A DNA stretch of 64,000 nucleotides, taken from NCBI RefSeq assembly GCF_042788235.1, contig NZ_JBHZOL010000004.1, forward strand, positions 62,001 through 126,000, given 5' to 3'. The notes under the pieces were generated by a model, which was given only the letters and a program-made list of their open reading frames with translations, had not been told where the DNA came from and made no database searches. This document shows, in pieces, positions 41,739-50,800 of the stretch (position 1 is its first letter; each line of letters begins with the position of its first letter). This DNA is from Sphaerothrix epifaneia. Lineage in GTDB: Bacteria > Cyanobacteriota > Cyanobacteriia > Phormidesmidales > Phormidesmidaceae. The position numbers were made by a program, and so were the translations under genes.

Positions 41739-42500
41739 ATGCCTGTACAGCCAATTGAAACCTTAGAAAGACCGGAAGCCGCCGCTGCCTCTACCCTACA
41801 CGTCAGCGGGCTAAACTTTTTCTACGGCGAAAGCCACATTTTGCGTAACGTTGAGCTAACCGTCCCTCCCGGACAAATGATTTGCCTAATTGGCCGCAAC
41901 GGCGTAGGCAAAACTACCCTGCTAAAAAACGTCATGGGGCTGTTGCGCCCTCGCAGCGGTGATATTCACTATCAAGGCCGCTCGATTGTCCACCTGTCTC
42001 CTGATCAGCGGGCGCGGCTTGGTATTGGCTATGTGCCTCAAGGGCGAGAAATTATTCCCCGGCTAACGGTCAAAGAAAACTTACTGATTGGACTAGAAGC
42101 CAGACGTGATCGCGTGGGCAACCTCGCCAGTCAAACTGTCCCTGAAGAAATTTACGAACTGTTTCCGGTTTTAAAAACAATGCTCTCGCGTATGGGGGGT
42201 GACCTCAGCGGCGGCCAGCAGCAGCAATTGGCGATCGCGCGCGCCCTCATGGGGCAGCCCAAGCTACTGGTGCTTGACGAGCCGACCGAAGGTATTCAGC
42301 CTTCTATCATCCTAGATATTGAAGCGGCTGTGCGACGCATCATTGAGACAACCGGGATCTCGGTGCTGCTGGTGGAGCAACACCTGCACTTTGTTCGTCA
42401 GGCCGACTATTACTACGCTATGCAAAAAGGCGAAATTGTTTCTTCCGGCCCTACCAGCCACCTCAGCAACGAAGTCATTCAACAATTCCTGGCTGTTTAA
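41739..42500 (+). CDS. urtE: UrtE, urea ABC transporter ATP-binding protein
   Basis: 253 residues from ATG 41739; an in-frame reading back to 41508 is untranslated-looking. Walker A GRNGVGKT, signature LSGGQQQQLAIARAL and Walker B KLLVLDEPTEG are intact. Segments such as FYGESHILRNVELTVPPGQ, GIGYVPQGREIIPRLTVKEN and PVLKTMLSRMGGDLSGGQQ are characteristic of UrtE rather than LivF. It pairs with UrtD to energise urea uptake through UrtB/UrtC. Unusually it is not downstream of urtD but about 17.5 kb away, on the opposite strand. Confidence 0.92.
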   Translation: MPVQPIETLERPEAAAASTLHVSGLNFFYGESHILRNVELTVPPGQMICLIGRNGVGKTTLLKNVMGLLRPRSGDIHYQGRSIVHLSPDQRARLGIGYVPQGREIIPRLTVKENLLIGLEARRDRVGNLASQTVPEEIYELFPVLKTMLSRMGGDLSGGQQQQLAIARALMGQPKLLVLDEPTEGIQPSIILDIEAAVRRIIETTGISVLLVEQHLHFVRQADYYYAMQKGEIVSSGPTSHLSNEVIQQFLAV

Positions 42501-42625
42501 CGCTGCCCTGGCCTGCTCAGGTTCACCCCATCAGGCAGGTCTAGCCGCTGCCACCAGGGTTGCCACCTTTCAAGGGCTATCAGCGATTGATCCATCGCTT
42601 TTAAAGCCGCGAATGCCGCGAATAA

Positions 42626-42653
42626 GGTAGGGGTTCATCTGCAAACCCCTACC
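42626..42653. terminator. Hairpin between urtE and ilvD
   Basis: GGTAGGGGTT (42626-42635) and AACCCCTACC (42644-42653) are perfectly complementary around an 8-base loop, in the convergent spacer. There is no T-run, so it is a weak intrinsic terminator or an mRNA-end stabiliser. Confidence 0.45.
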
Positions 42654-42705
42654 CCACCAGGCAGGCAAAAACCCTGCCACCCTGTGAGTTACGACTCAAA
42701 CAAAG

Positions 42706-44397
42706 TTATGACTCAAACAAATCCAGATCGGTGACTGCGCCACGGCTGCTAGAAGAAACCAGCTTGGCATATTTCGCCAATACCCCCTGGGTATAACGGG
42801 GTGGGCGGGGTTGCCAGTTTTGTCGTCGCTGAGCCAGTTCAGCGTCTGAAACCTCAAGCTGTAGCTGCCGACCATCAGCATCGATCGTAATCGAATCGCC
42901 TTCTTTCACCAAAGCGATCGCTCCACCGACGGCTGCTTCAGGAGCCACATGACCAACAACCATGCCATAGGTGCCGCCAGAAAAACGGCCATCGGTAATC
43001 AACCCGACCGAATCGCCCAGCCCCGCGCCAATAATGGCTGATGTTGGCGCTAGCATCTCGCGCATACCCGGCCCGCCTTTTGGCCCTTCATAGCGCACAA
43101 CAATCACGTCCCCGGCCTGAATTTTGCCTGCCAGAATCGCATCGAGGCAGTCTTCCTCAGAGTCAAACACACGGGCTGGCCCGGTAATGCTGCGCTTTTT
43201 GATGCCCGTTAGTTTGGCAACTGCACCCTCAGTCGCCAGATTGCCCCTGAGAATACCCAAGTGGCCTTGGGCATACATCGGCTGGTCAAAAGGCCGAATC
43301 ACGTCTTGGTGGGCGGGGGGCTGGTCGGGCACCTCTGCCAGCACTTCTGCGATTGTTTGACCGCTGACGGTTAGGGCATCTCCGTGCAAAAGTCCCTGGT
43401 TGAGCAGCATTTTCATTACTTGAGGAATGCCGCCAGCCCGGTGTAAGTCGGTTGCTACGTAGCGCCCCGACGGTTTGAGGTCGCAGAAGACGGGTACTTT
43501 GGCTCGAATGGTTTCAAAATCGTCTAGCGTTAGCTCAATGCCTATAGCATGGGCGATCGCCAGTAAATGCAAGACCGAATTCGTCGAGCCACCCACCGCC
43601 ATAATCACAGCGATGGCGTTTTCAAAAGCTTGACGGGTCAAAATTTGCTGAGGCAAAATTTGCCGCCGCACCGCCTCAGCCAAAACAAACGCCGACTTTT
43701 CGGTACTTTGCGCTTTTTCCTCATCTTCAGCCGCCATCGTCGAAGAATAGGGCAAGCTCATGCCCATAGCTTCAAAAGCTGACGACATCGTATTGGCGGT
43801 ATACATACCACCGCAGGAACCCGCACCCGGACAGGCATGGCGCTCAACGGCTACGAGTTCGGCTTCGTCAATTTTGCCAGCGCTGTACTGACCGACGGCT
43901 TCAAAAGCGCTGACCACGGTTAAGTCCTGGCCGTTGTAGTGCCCTGGCTTGATGGTGCCCCCGTAGACAAACACGGCTGGAATGTTCATGCGGGCGATCG
44001 CAATCATCGCTCCCGGCATGTTTTTATCACAACCGCCAATGGCCAAAACCCCATCCATACTTTGACCCATACAGGCCGTTTCAATCGAATCAGCAATGAC
44101 CTCCCGCGACACCAGCGAATACTTCATCCCCTCAGTGCCCATCGAAATACCATCGCTGATGGTAATCGTGCCAAACATTTGGGGCATCACCCCAGCTTCT
44201 CTTAAAGCGACTTCGGCTCGCTGAGCCAGCCCGTTAATGCCCATATTGCAGGGCGTAATCGTGCTGTAGCCATTAGCCAAGCCGACGATTGGTTTTTTGA
44301 AGTCTTCATCTTGAAACCCCACAGCCCGCAACATGGCACGGTTTGGAGTCCGCTGAACTCCTTGAGTTACAACCTGACTTCGGCGGTTATCCGACAT
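42706..44397 (-). CDS. ilvD: Dihydroxy-acid dehydratase
   Basis: 563 residues, full length. Fe-S cluster cysteines sit in TPCNMG, GGCDKNMPG and CPGAGSCGGMYTANTM; the C-terminal PTSAIIGAGLGDSVGLITDGRFSGGT is also characteristic. The enzyme dehydrates dihydroxy acids in valine, isoleucine and pantothenate synthesis. Single gene, convergent with urtE. A 17-base imperfect tandem (CTCAAACAAAGTTATGA type) spans its stop codon. Confidence 0.97.
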   Translation of the reverse strand: MSDNRRSQVVTQGVQRTPNRAMLRAVGFQDEDFKKPIVGLANGYSTITPCNMGINGLAQRAEVALREAGVMPQMFGTITISDGISMGTEGMKYSLVSREVIADSIETACMGQSMDGVLAIGGCDKNMPGAMIAIARMNIPAVFVYGGTIKPGHYNGQDLTVVSAFEAVGQYSAGKIDEAELVAVERHACPGAGSCGGMYTANTMSSAFEAMGMSLPYSSTMAAEDEEKAQSTEKSAFVLAEAVRRQILPQQILTRQAFENAIAVIMAVGGSTNSVLHLLAIAHAIGIELTLDDFETIRAKVPVFCDLKPSGRYVATDLHRAGGIPQVMKMLLNQGLLHGDALTVSGQTIAEVLAEVPDQPPAHQDVIRPFDQPMYAQGHLGILRGNLATEGAVAKLTGIKKRSITGPARVFDSEEDCLDAILAGKIQAGDVIVVRYEGPKGGPGMREMLAPTSAIIGAGLGDSVGLITDGRFSGGTYGMVVGHVAPEAAVGGAIALVKEGDSITIDADGRQLQLEVSDAELAQRRQNWQPRPPRYTQGVLAKYAKLVSSSSRGAVTDLDLFES

Positions 44398-44862
44398 AAT
44401 GCTTATCCTTCACAGTTCACTAAGACATCCTTGGGGAGTTAATCCTAATCTTTACCCCGGCTGACTCGCTAGCCCTTGTCTGCGCCTTCAGTTCCAATAC
44501 GACATTCAGCGAAAGCGATAGTGCAGACTTGATGGGCTTGCCTTTCGTTGATTGTCTGATCAGAACCGTAATAAACCTATTGAAGCAGACAATGGATTTA
44601 ATAATTCGCAGCTATCTAACCGATCACTTGTATCTCTTGTTACCTCCATGAGAGAATGCTTACTCTCTTGCTGCTGTGCTTAATCAAGGCTGGGTAAGCT
44701 AAGTAACGAGAGGCAAGCACCCGTTTTCTCTTGCTAGCTCATCCAATTGGGTCAGGTTGAAGCTACCATCACCGAAGTCTCTGTAGAATTAGCAGCCACA
44801 GGTTGAAATATTTGTTGAAAGGCTGAAGCTGGCAAGAAAAATTGACGACTGAAACAACACTT
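44398..44862. other. Divergent promoter spacer, nothing recognised
   Basis: 465 bases between ilvD and the pentapeptide gene. A short GAGAG-N8-CTCTC dyad lies near 44651. No gene, repeat copy or riboswitch is recognised. Confidence 0.4.
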
Positions 44863-45702
44863 ATGGATGCAGAAGAACTGCTGAATCGCTATACAGCAGG
44901 AGAACGCGATTTTCGCAGCGCCAACTTGGCTAATGTCAACTTAGCTAACTGCGATTTGCCCGATATCAATCTCCGACGAGCCAATTTGCGGCAGGCGAAC
45001 CTCTCCGGCGCTAACCTGGTAGGCGCTAACCTGCGAGAGGCTGTTTTGAGAGGCACCCATTTGGCTCAGGCTGTCCTGCGTTTGAGCAACCTGATTGGCG
45101 CTGATCTCACCGATGCCAACTTGCAACAAGCTGATCTCTCTGAGGCGGGTATTCGCAGCGCCAATCTAACGCGGACTCAGCTTTTCCAAGCCAACTTAAA
45201 GGAAGCCAACCTCAGCGAAGCTAATCTAGACAGTGCCGCTTTGCGAGAAGCCAATCTCAGCGAAAGCAGTTTGAGCCGAACCAAAATGCTGGGCTGCGAT
45301 CTAACGGGGGCGGTTTTAGACAATGCCAATCTCACCAGCGCTCTGCTAAATGGTGCCATTTTAGAAAATGCCAGCATGGTGGATGCTGTTCTTAGCGGCG
45401 CGACCTTAGAAGGGGCTGACCTGCGCGACGTTGACCTCAGCCGCGCCCGCCTCAAGGGAGCCAACCTGGTTAACGTCAATCTCAGCCGTGCTAACTTACG
45501 CGGCGCTAACTTGAGCTGGAGTTCGCTACGGGGAGCCAATCTGCGAGGCGCTACGCTTTATCGCGCCAAACTCAACTGGTCTAATTTGAGCGGAGCGATT
45601 TTGACTGAAGCGGTCATGATCAATGCCAGCTTGACCTACACCAACTTGCGCAATGCCGACTTGAGCGGAGCGATCTTACCCGATGGCATGACCCATGAGT
45701 AA
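44863..45702 (+). CDS. Pentapeptide repeat protein
   Basis: 279 residues from ATG 44863 (an in-frame TTG at 44842 would add seven). After a short helical N-terminus (MDAEELLNRYTAGERDFRS) almost the whole chain is tandem A(N/D)LXX pentapeptides, forming a right-handed quadrilateral beta-helix. Cyanobacteria have many such proteins, with roles from manganese uptake to thylakoid function; no specific function can be read. No signal peptide is seen. It is convergent with the DUF1400 hydrolase, only one base between them. Confidence 0.92.
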   Translation: MDAEELLNRYTAGERDFRSANLANVNLANCDLPDINLRRANLRQANLSGANLVGANLREAVLRGTHLAQAVLRLSNLIGADLTDANLQQADLSEAGIRSANLTRTQLFQANLKEANLSEANLDSAALREANLSESSLSRTKMLGCDLTGAVLDNANLTSALLNGAILENASMVDAVLSGATLEGADLRDVDLSRARLKGANLVNVNLSRANLRGANLSWSSLRGANLRGATLYRAKLNWSNLSGAILTEAVMINASLTYTNLRNADLSGAILPDGMTHE

Positions 45703-45703
45703 A

Positions 45704-47560
45704 CTAGCTTTGGTGCAGTTGCTCCAAAGGCCAGTTCAACACAATTAGCGGCGGATAGCTCAGGCGCAGGTAGGCAAAGACATGGTGCTGTAACCGCCCT
45801 AAACGGTTGTTCACCTGAATCACCTCTAAGTGCATCAAAGAAGCTAGCAGCCGCGTTGGGCTACGGGTTTCGCTAGAACTGCTGCCCGTTAGGCGTAACC
45901 AGTTTGTCAGGCTGTTGGGCAGCTCAGTGCTAAAGCGAATCGGCAAGTTGGGCGTAGACATCGACTGGGCATAGGCCGCACTTAGAAAGGGAGCATAAAG
46001 GTCGGCCTCAGCGGTTTGCTGTTTGACAAAGCTGAGCAGAAGCCCTTGCAAAAATTGCCGCACATTTTGAGTTTCTTCGCCCTGCAACTCTGGCATAAAG
46101 GGAATCTGCTGTAGCGCGGGATTGATATTGTCAGGGTCGCCTACGCTTAGATGGGTGCCGCCAATCACTGCTACTAGGTACTTTGGCCCTGCTAGCTGAG
46201 AAAAGGGTCTAATTTGTTGCTTAATCGTTGGGGTGACGCCGTCGTTGGTGCTAGTCAAGATCAAGGTGGGAACCGTTACTTGCGCTAGCCCCTGGCGGCC
46301 AAACAAGTCGCCGATGATCGGATTCATCGCCACCACTTGCTGAATTCGATCATCGCTTAGATCGCCGCTATAGCGCGGCAGGTCTACCGCCGCACATTGC
46401 AGCCAATCGGCGGGGGAGAGTCCTACCGGCACGAGGTCGCTACAGGCACGCTGTAAGGCGCGAATATCGAGCGGAGCCCCTGCCAGGGCTAACCCCGTGT
46501 AGCCGCCCAGTGAGTGGCCAATGAGCGTTACCTGATCGGTGTTGAGCTTGCCCCGCAGCGCAAAGGAATGGCGATTGAGTCTGGCTAGCTCGTCTAACAC
46601 AAAGCTGACGTCTTTGGGGCGATCGATAAATTCTGTGGCAGGCAGAATGCGGCTGGGTTCGCGGCTAGCTCTGGGGTCTAACTCAGTGGCAGAAAGCGCG
46701 GCTACGTTGCTACCAGGATGCTCGATCGCCACTACGGTTAAACCGTGAGAAGCCAGATGTTTGGCTACGTAAGCCAAAAAGCGGCGATCGGCTCCAAACC
46801 CATGAGAAAGCACGACCAAGGGCCCGGTGCTTTGTTCGCTCCAGTAAATATCAACTGGGACGATGCGATCGCGATCGCGATCGCGTAGCCGTAATTCCCA
46901 CTGTTCAACTGTTGCTGGCCCAGGAGCCGCCGGGTCAAAAGTGCTGGGCAAAGGATCAATTTCTTCGTCAACCAGTTCGTAGTCTAAAACGCTACCCAAA
47001 GCGTGACTTTCTAACCGCGATAAGTTGAGTTGAGAAATTAGCGCGATCGCTGCACTGGCATCAACTTCAAGGTTTTCTTGGGGCAACGCTCTCAAAATAC
47101 CCAGCACACTCAGCCCATCGGTACTCATTGCGGCCAAGCGAATAGCCGCCCGCAACTGGTCTACGGAGAGATCAGGGGCAATGGTTGAGAGGGTGTTGAG
47201 CAGCATTTCCCCATTAGCCGACTGCAAAATATCGTCAATAATGCGATCGCTAATGTCTGGATTAAGTGACAGCTGATTTTGCAAAACCTGCCGTACTTGA
47301 GGTGTCAACACAGTGCGATAAAGCCGGAGTCTGGGTGGCACTTCACCCGTGCGGGCAAACGCTTCTAAATCTTCTACCTCAATGGTTTGAGCAATTGGCC
47401 CAATCCGAATGGTGAGGCGGTTGAGCGCAATTCCTGGCGATCTCAAGCTCCACGCTGTCGCCAGGATGCTCCCAATCAGTAAAGAGCTACCCCATTTCCA
47501 GGCGTATTGTTTTAAGCGAAGCTGGCGGACAAACGTCTTGGCTAGAAACAAAAGCTGCAC
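45704..47560 (-). CDS. DUF1400 alpha/beta hydrolase, membrane-anchored
   Basis: 618 residues from a GTG. A membrane helix (about 22-42) leads to the cyanobacterial DUF1400 domain (about 44-190; IGPIAQTIEVEDLEAFARTGEVP). The hydrolase core has VVLSHGFGADRRFLAYV, the nucleophile in GHSLGGYTG and a C-terminal GGTHLSVGD His. Family members are putative lipases or esterases acting outside the cytoplasmic membrane. The RDRDRDR stretch near residue 226 is encoded by three overlapping HIP1 units. Confidence 0.85.
   Translation of the reverse strand: MQLLFLAKTFVRQLRLKQYAWKWGSSLLIGSILATAWSLRSPGIALNRLTIRIGPIAQTIEVEDLEAFARTGEVPPRLRLYRTVLTPQVRQVLQNQLSLNPDISDRIIDDILQSANGEMLLNTLSTIAPDLSVDQLRAAIRLAAMSTDGLSVLGILRALPQENLEVDASAAIALISQLNLSRLESHALGSVLDYELVDEEIDPLPSTFDPAAPGPATVEQWELRLRDRDRDRIVPVDIYWSEQSTGPLVVLSHGFGADRRFLAYVAKHLASHGLTVVAIEHPGSNVAALSATELDPRASREPSRILPATEFIDRPKDVSFVLDELARLNRHSFALRGKLNTDQVTLIGHSLGGYTGLALAGAPLDIRALQRACSDLVPVGLSPADWLQCAAVDLPRYSGDLSDDRIQQVVAMNPIIGDLFGRQGLAQVTVPTLILTSTNDGVTPTIKQQIRPFSQLAGPKYLVAVIGGTHLSVGDPDNINPALQQIPFMPELQGEETQNVRQFLQGLLLSFVKQQTAEADLYAPFLSAAYAQSMSTPNLPIRFSTELPNSLTNWLRLTGSSSSETRSPTRLLASLMHLEVIQVNNRLGRLQHHVFAYLRLSYPPLIVLNWPLEQLHQS
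46865..46885. repeat. Three overlapping HIP1 units (GCGATC)n
   Basis: GCGATC repeats 3.5 times without interruption inside the DUF1400 hydrolase gene, encoding Arg-Asp repeats on the minus strand. Single GCGATCGC octamers occur throughout the window; this is the only direct cluster I noticed. Confidence 0.85.
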
Positions 47561-47726
47561 AGTTCTTTCAATCGTATAGGACTAGATGAAGTAAGCAGGC
47601 TAGTGCATCAACTCCGCTACATGAGCAAATCTAAAGCAAGCCCTATCATTACAACAATTTAATCGACGAAAATAGTAAATGTGGAGAGCCCAGCATCAAG
47701 TTTTTTATCAATTGGGACTCAATGCC

Positions 47727-48218
47727 ATGCCTAAACACCTGATTGGCGTCATGGGGCCGGGGAACGGCGCTAGCCCCTTAGTGGAAGAGACTGCCTACGC
47801 CTTAGGGCAGCACATTGCTCGTCGAGGCTGGGTTTTGCTTACGGGGGGGCGTAATGTTGGCGTTATGGACGCGGCCAGCCGGGGTGCCCAGTCTGCGGGT
47901 GGTTTAACCGTGGGCATTTTGCCGACAGCCGACACCACCGTCCTTTCACCAGCGGTAGACATCCCGATATTGACCGATTTGGGCAACGCTAGAAACAATC
48001 TCAACGTCCTCTCTAGCCAGGTAGTGGTGGCCTGTGGTATTGGTTTGGGAACCGTTTCTGAAATCGCGTTAGCCTTGAAGGTGGGTAAGCCAGTTATTTT
48101 TATGCGTGTGCCCGCTGAAGCAGTGGCTTTTTTTGCCAGACTCTCGGTTCACTCGCTAACGGCAACTGATTCTGTCAAAACCGCGATCGCCTGGATTGAC
48201 GAACAGTTGCGGCTATAA
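47727..48218 (+). CDS. LOG-like nucleotide-binding protein (TIGR00725 type)
   Basis: 163 residues from ATG 47727. A Rossmann-like SLOG fold is indicated by HLIGVMGPGNGASP, GWVLLTGGRNVGVMDAASRGAQ and the C-terminal GIGLGTVSEIALALKVGKPV. The last motif corresponds to the PGG(F/Y)GTxEE motif of LOG cytokinin-activating phosphoribohydrolases but lacks the canonical PGGxGT and EE residues. Members hydrolyse nucleotides or sense them; substrate unknown here. Single gene with in-frame alternatives at 47679 and 47722 being less convincing. Confidence 0.78.
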   Translation: MPKHLIGVMGPGNGASPLVEETAYALGQHIARRGWVLLTGGRNVGVMDAASRGAQSAGGLTVGILPTADTTVLSPAVDIPILTDLGNARNNLNVLSSQVVVACGIGLGTVSEIALALKVGKPVIFMRVPAEAVAFFARLSVHSLTATDSVKTAIAWIDEQLRL

Positions 48219-48629
48219 TCCTCTAGCCCGGCTAACAGGGTAGGTAGAAAGCGGGCATTCCACAGTTGTCAGTTGAACGGTTGCCAGGTGAACGGTAGTG
48301 GCTGCTCTTAACGTTCTAGCTGCTTGTGCCCTAGCCGGAGAACCGTCAACCGCTCAGCCCTCGCGGCCTAAAAACGAGTAAGAGAATGAGCGCAAACACC
48401 GGGAATGCTGTCGGTATTGCCTCAGGTTGAGCCAGCGACGCCAAACAGAAATCTGGCATTCTCTGCTGATTGGAAGTTGAAAACACCGAGACGATAAGCT
48501 TAGCTGAATAAAAACTCGGCGTAACTTCTGTAATTTTTCTGGCTCACACGGCTCAAGCCGCCAGGGAAAAATGAGAGTACTGGACGCGCTCGGATGGCTT
48601 TTACATTGTTATTTTATGGTGAGGTTTCT
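48219..48629. other. Spacer with a short tandem repeat
   Basis: 411 bases. A 15-base near-tandem (GTTGTCAGTTGAACG / GTTGCCAGGTGAACG) occurs near 48265-48295. No gene or RNA is recognised. Confidence 0.4.
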
Positions 48630-48893
48630 ATGGTTAATCCCAATTCTCGTGATAAAGAAGACTTTCTCTATCCGCGTAGTAAATATCGAGGCGAATTTAC
48701 CCCCGGCAACTTAGCGTTTAACGCCAACCTGCAAGAGTTTGCGCAGCGGGTGGTGATTATTTGTGGTTTAGAAACAGGGGGTAAGCTTAGCCCCATTCAG
48801 GCTTACGACGAAATTAAAGGGCTTTGGAAACAGCTTAAAAGCTCTAAGCAAAACCTGCTAGATGACATGCAAGATGGCCCAGACCAGCAGTAA
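48630..48893 (+). CDS. Small DUF7219-type protein (paralogue of 14432-14680)
   Basis: 87 residues from ATG 48630, preceded by GGTGAGG as a ribosome-binding site; the earlier in-frame start at 48594 is not preferred. It shares the YPRSKYRGEF...NLAFNANLQEFAQRV core and LETGGKLSPIQAYDEIKGLWK with the 82-residue protein on the other side of the window. Predicted helical and soluble; function unknown. Confidence 0.78.
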   Translation: MVNPNSRDKEDFLYPRSKYRGEFTPGNLAFNANLQEFAQRVVIICGLETGGKLSPIQAYDEIKGLWKQLKSSKQNLLDDMQDGPDQQ

Positions 48894-49040
48894 ACGGCTG
48901 CGTAGCAAAAAGCTTTCTTGCCAAACTGTCAATACTGCAGCCGTTGAAACCTCAGAGGTCGCCGCTCAAGCCCCGGTTCAAAGGCAAACCCACCGCCGTC
49001 TTGTTGCCGCTTTTGCAGTTTCGATCGCAGTTGTCTAGCT

Positions 49041-50156
49041 TCAACAGGCAAAGTAATCGCTGACAATTTGCTCAATGCGCTGAGCCGCTTGACCATCCCC
49101 AAAAGGGTTGACGGCTTTAGCCATTGCTTCGTAAGCGGCAGGCTGTATTAGCAGTGCTGCCGCCGCCGCCTGAATGTGTTCGGCTTGGGTGCCCACTAAC
49201 TTAGCGGTGCCAGCCGCGATCGCCTCTGGTCGTTCCGTTGTTTCTCGCAGCACCAAGACAGGTTTACCCAGGCCAGGGGCTTCTTCTTGCAAACCCCCTG
49301 AATCTGTGAGTAACAAATAGCAGCGCTGCATTGCCCCGACCAGTTCGGCGTAGTCCAGCGGTTCAGTTAAAAAGGCTCTGGGATGGTCACCCAGTAGGGC
49401 TGTTAAGGGTTCCCGCACCGTCGGGTTGCGGTGCAAAGGCAGCAACAGCGCCGTATCGGGAAACTGATTCAAAATGCTCAAAAAGCTCTGGCCGATCTGC
49501 TGCAAAGGCGCACCCCAGTTTTCGCGACGGTGGACGGTTGCTAGCAACACCCGATGCTTAGACCAATCTAGCCCCGCAATTGGGCACTCAGGCTGTTTGG
49601 CCGCCACCTGCAAAAGGGCGTCAATAACGGTGTTGCCCGTTTGGTGGATGTGCCCTACGACGCCAGCGCGTTGCAAATTTTCAACGGCAGTAGCGGTGGG
49701 GGCAAAGTGAAGCTGGGCTAGCTGCGAAATCAAACGCCGATTGGCTTCTTCCGGATAGGGGTTATAAAGGTCATCAGTTCGTAAGCCAGCCTCAACGTGG
49801 CCAACGGCAATTTTTTGATAAAAAGCGGCTAGCGTGGCTGAAAACGCGGTTGTAGTATCACCCTGCACCAGCACTAGCTGCGGCGACAACTGCTGAAAGA
49901 GCCGCTCCAGCCCTTGTAGGCTGCGGCAGGTAATATCAGTTAAACTCTGGCGCGGCTGCATGATTTCTAAATCGCCGTCTGCTTGCAGGTTGAAGAGATC
50001 CATCACCTGCTGCACCATTTCTCGGTGCTGCCCGGTCAAAATGACCTGGGTGCTAAACTGGGGGCTTTGCTGAAACTGCTGAATGACCGGAGCTAACTTA
50101 ATGGCTTCCGGTCGAGTGCCGAGAGTAATACAGATACGAATGGGCGAATCAGACAT
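49041..50156 (-). CDS. wecB: UDP-N-acetylglucosamine 2-epimerase
   Basis: 371 residues. Diagnostic segments are ICITLGTRPEAIKLAPVI at the N-terminus, VQGDTTTAFSATLAAF, VGHVEAGLRTDDLYNPYPEE and, near the end, LTDSGGLQEEAPGLGKPVLVLRETTERPE. The enzyme interconverts UDP-GlcNAc and UDP-ManNAc for cell-surface polysaccharides. It is divergent from crr6 and no other polysaccharide gene is adjacent. Confidence 0.95.
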   Translation of the reverse strand: MSDSPIRICITLGTRPEAIKLAPVIQQFQQSPQFSTQVILTGQHREMVQQVMDLFNLQADGDLEIMQPRQSLTDITCRSLQGLERLFQQLSPQLVLVQGDTTTAFSATLAAFYQKIAVGHVEAGLRTDDLYNPYPEEANRRLISQLAQLHFAPTATAVENLQRAGVVGHIHQTGNTVIDALLQVAAKQPECPIAGLDWSKHRVLLATVHRRENWGAPLQQIGQSFLSILNQFPDTALLLPLHRNPTVREPLTALLGDHPRAFLTEPLDYAELVGAMQRCYLLLTDSGGLQEEAPGLGKPVLVLRETTERPEAIAAGTAKLVGTQAEHIQAAAAALLIQPAAYEAMAKAVNPFGDGQAAQRIEQIVSDYFAC

Positions 50157-50318
50157 AGCCTTGGAAATTCAACTCACCTATCATGGCATGTCTGGGAACC
50201 TGCTTGAGGTGGGCTGCTTGAAAAAGCGCTGACGAACCTGCTTTGATACCTAGAGGACGGTTTTTGCTCTTTGCAGACAGCCCTGTTTGCTGTCCTTGTT
50301 TACTTCAGGCTAATTGCT

Positions 50319-50795
50319 ATGCCCACTGCGATCGCTTTAGATCAAGCCAGCCTCAATACATTGGATCTTACCCCTGCTCAAACGGTATTAGACCCTTTAT
50401 TGTCTGACTTAGATCCAGTCCATCAGGCCATTAATCTCCGCTTTGAAATTCACTATCCGCGTGATCCAAGCGATCCGCGTGAACTCTCAGAAATTCCAGA
50501 AGTGCGGCTTTGGTTTATTCGCCTAGATACAATTTATCCCTGGCTACCGCTGATTTTAGATTGGGAAGCAGGCGAACTGGGGCGCTACGCAGCCATGCTG
50601 GTTCCTCATCAGTTTAGCCCCCGCGAAGGCATTCGCTACAACCCGGAAGCTTTGGAAATTTTCGTCATGCAAAAAATTTTTGTGATTACTCGCTGGTTAA
50701 AAGAGCAGGGAATTGAAGGCCACACTAGGCTCAAGTTTATGACTCAGATGCTTGGCTACGAGCTAGATGACGCCTTTTTTGAGTTTGTCGCCTAA
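50319..50795 (+). CDS. crr6: CRR6 family NDH-1 assembly factor
   Basis: 158 residues from ATG 50319 (the longer reading from 50271 is unlikely). AINLRFEIHYPRDPSDPRELSEIPEVRLWFIRLD followed by YPWLPLILDWEAGELGRYAAMLVPHQFS is the CRR6/DUF1817 pattern known from plants and cyanobacteria. CRR6 helps assemble NdhI into the NDH-1/NDH complex, in the cytosol or stroma. Convergent with cruG, 5 bases apart. Confidence 0.9.
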   Translation: MPTAIALDQASLNTLDLTPAQTVLDPLLSDLDPVHQAINLRFEIHYPRDPSDPRELSEIPEVRLWFIRLDTIYPWLPLILDWEAGELGRYAAMLVPHQFSPREGIRYNPEALEIFVMQKIFVITRWLKEQGIEGHTRLKFMTQMLGYELDDAFFEFVA

Positions 50796-50800
50796 ACACA

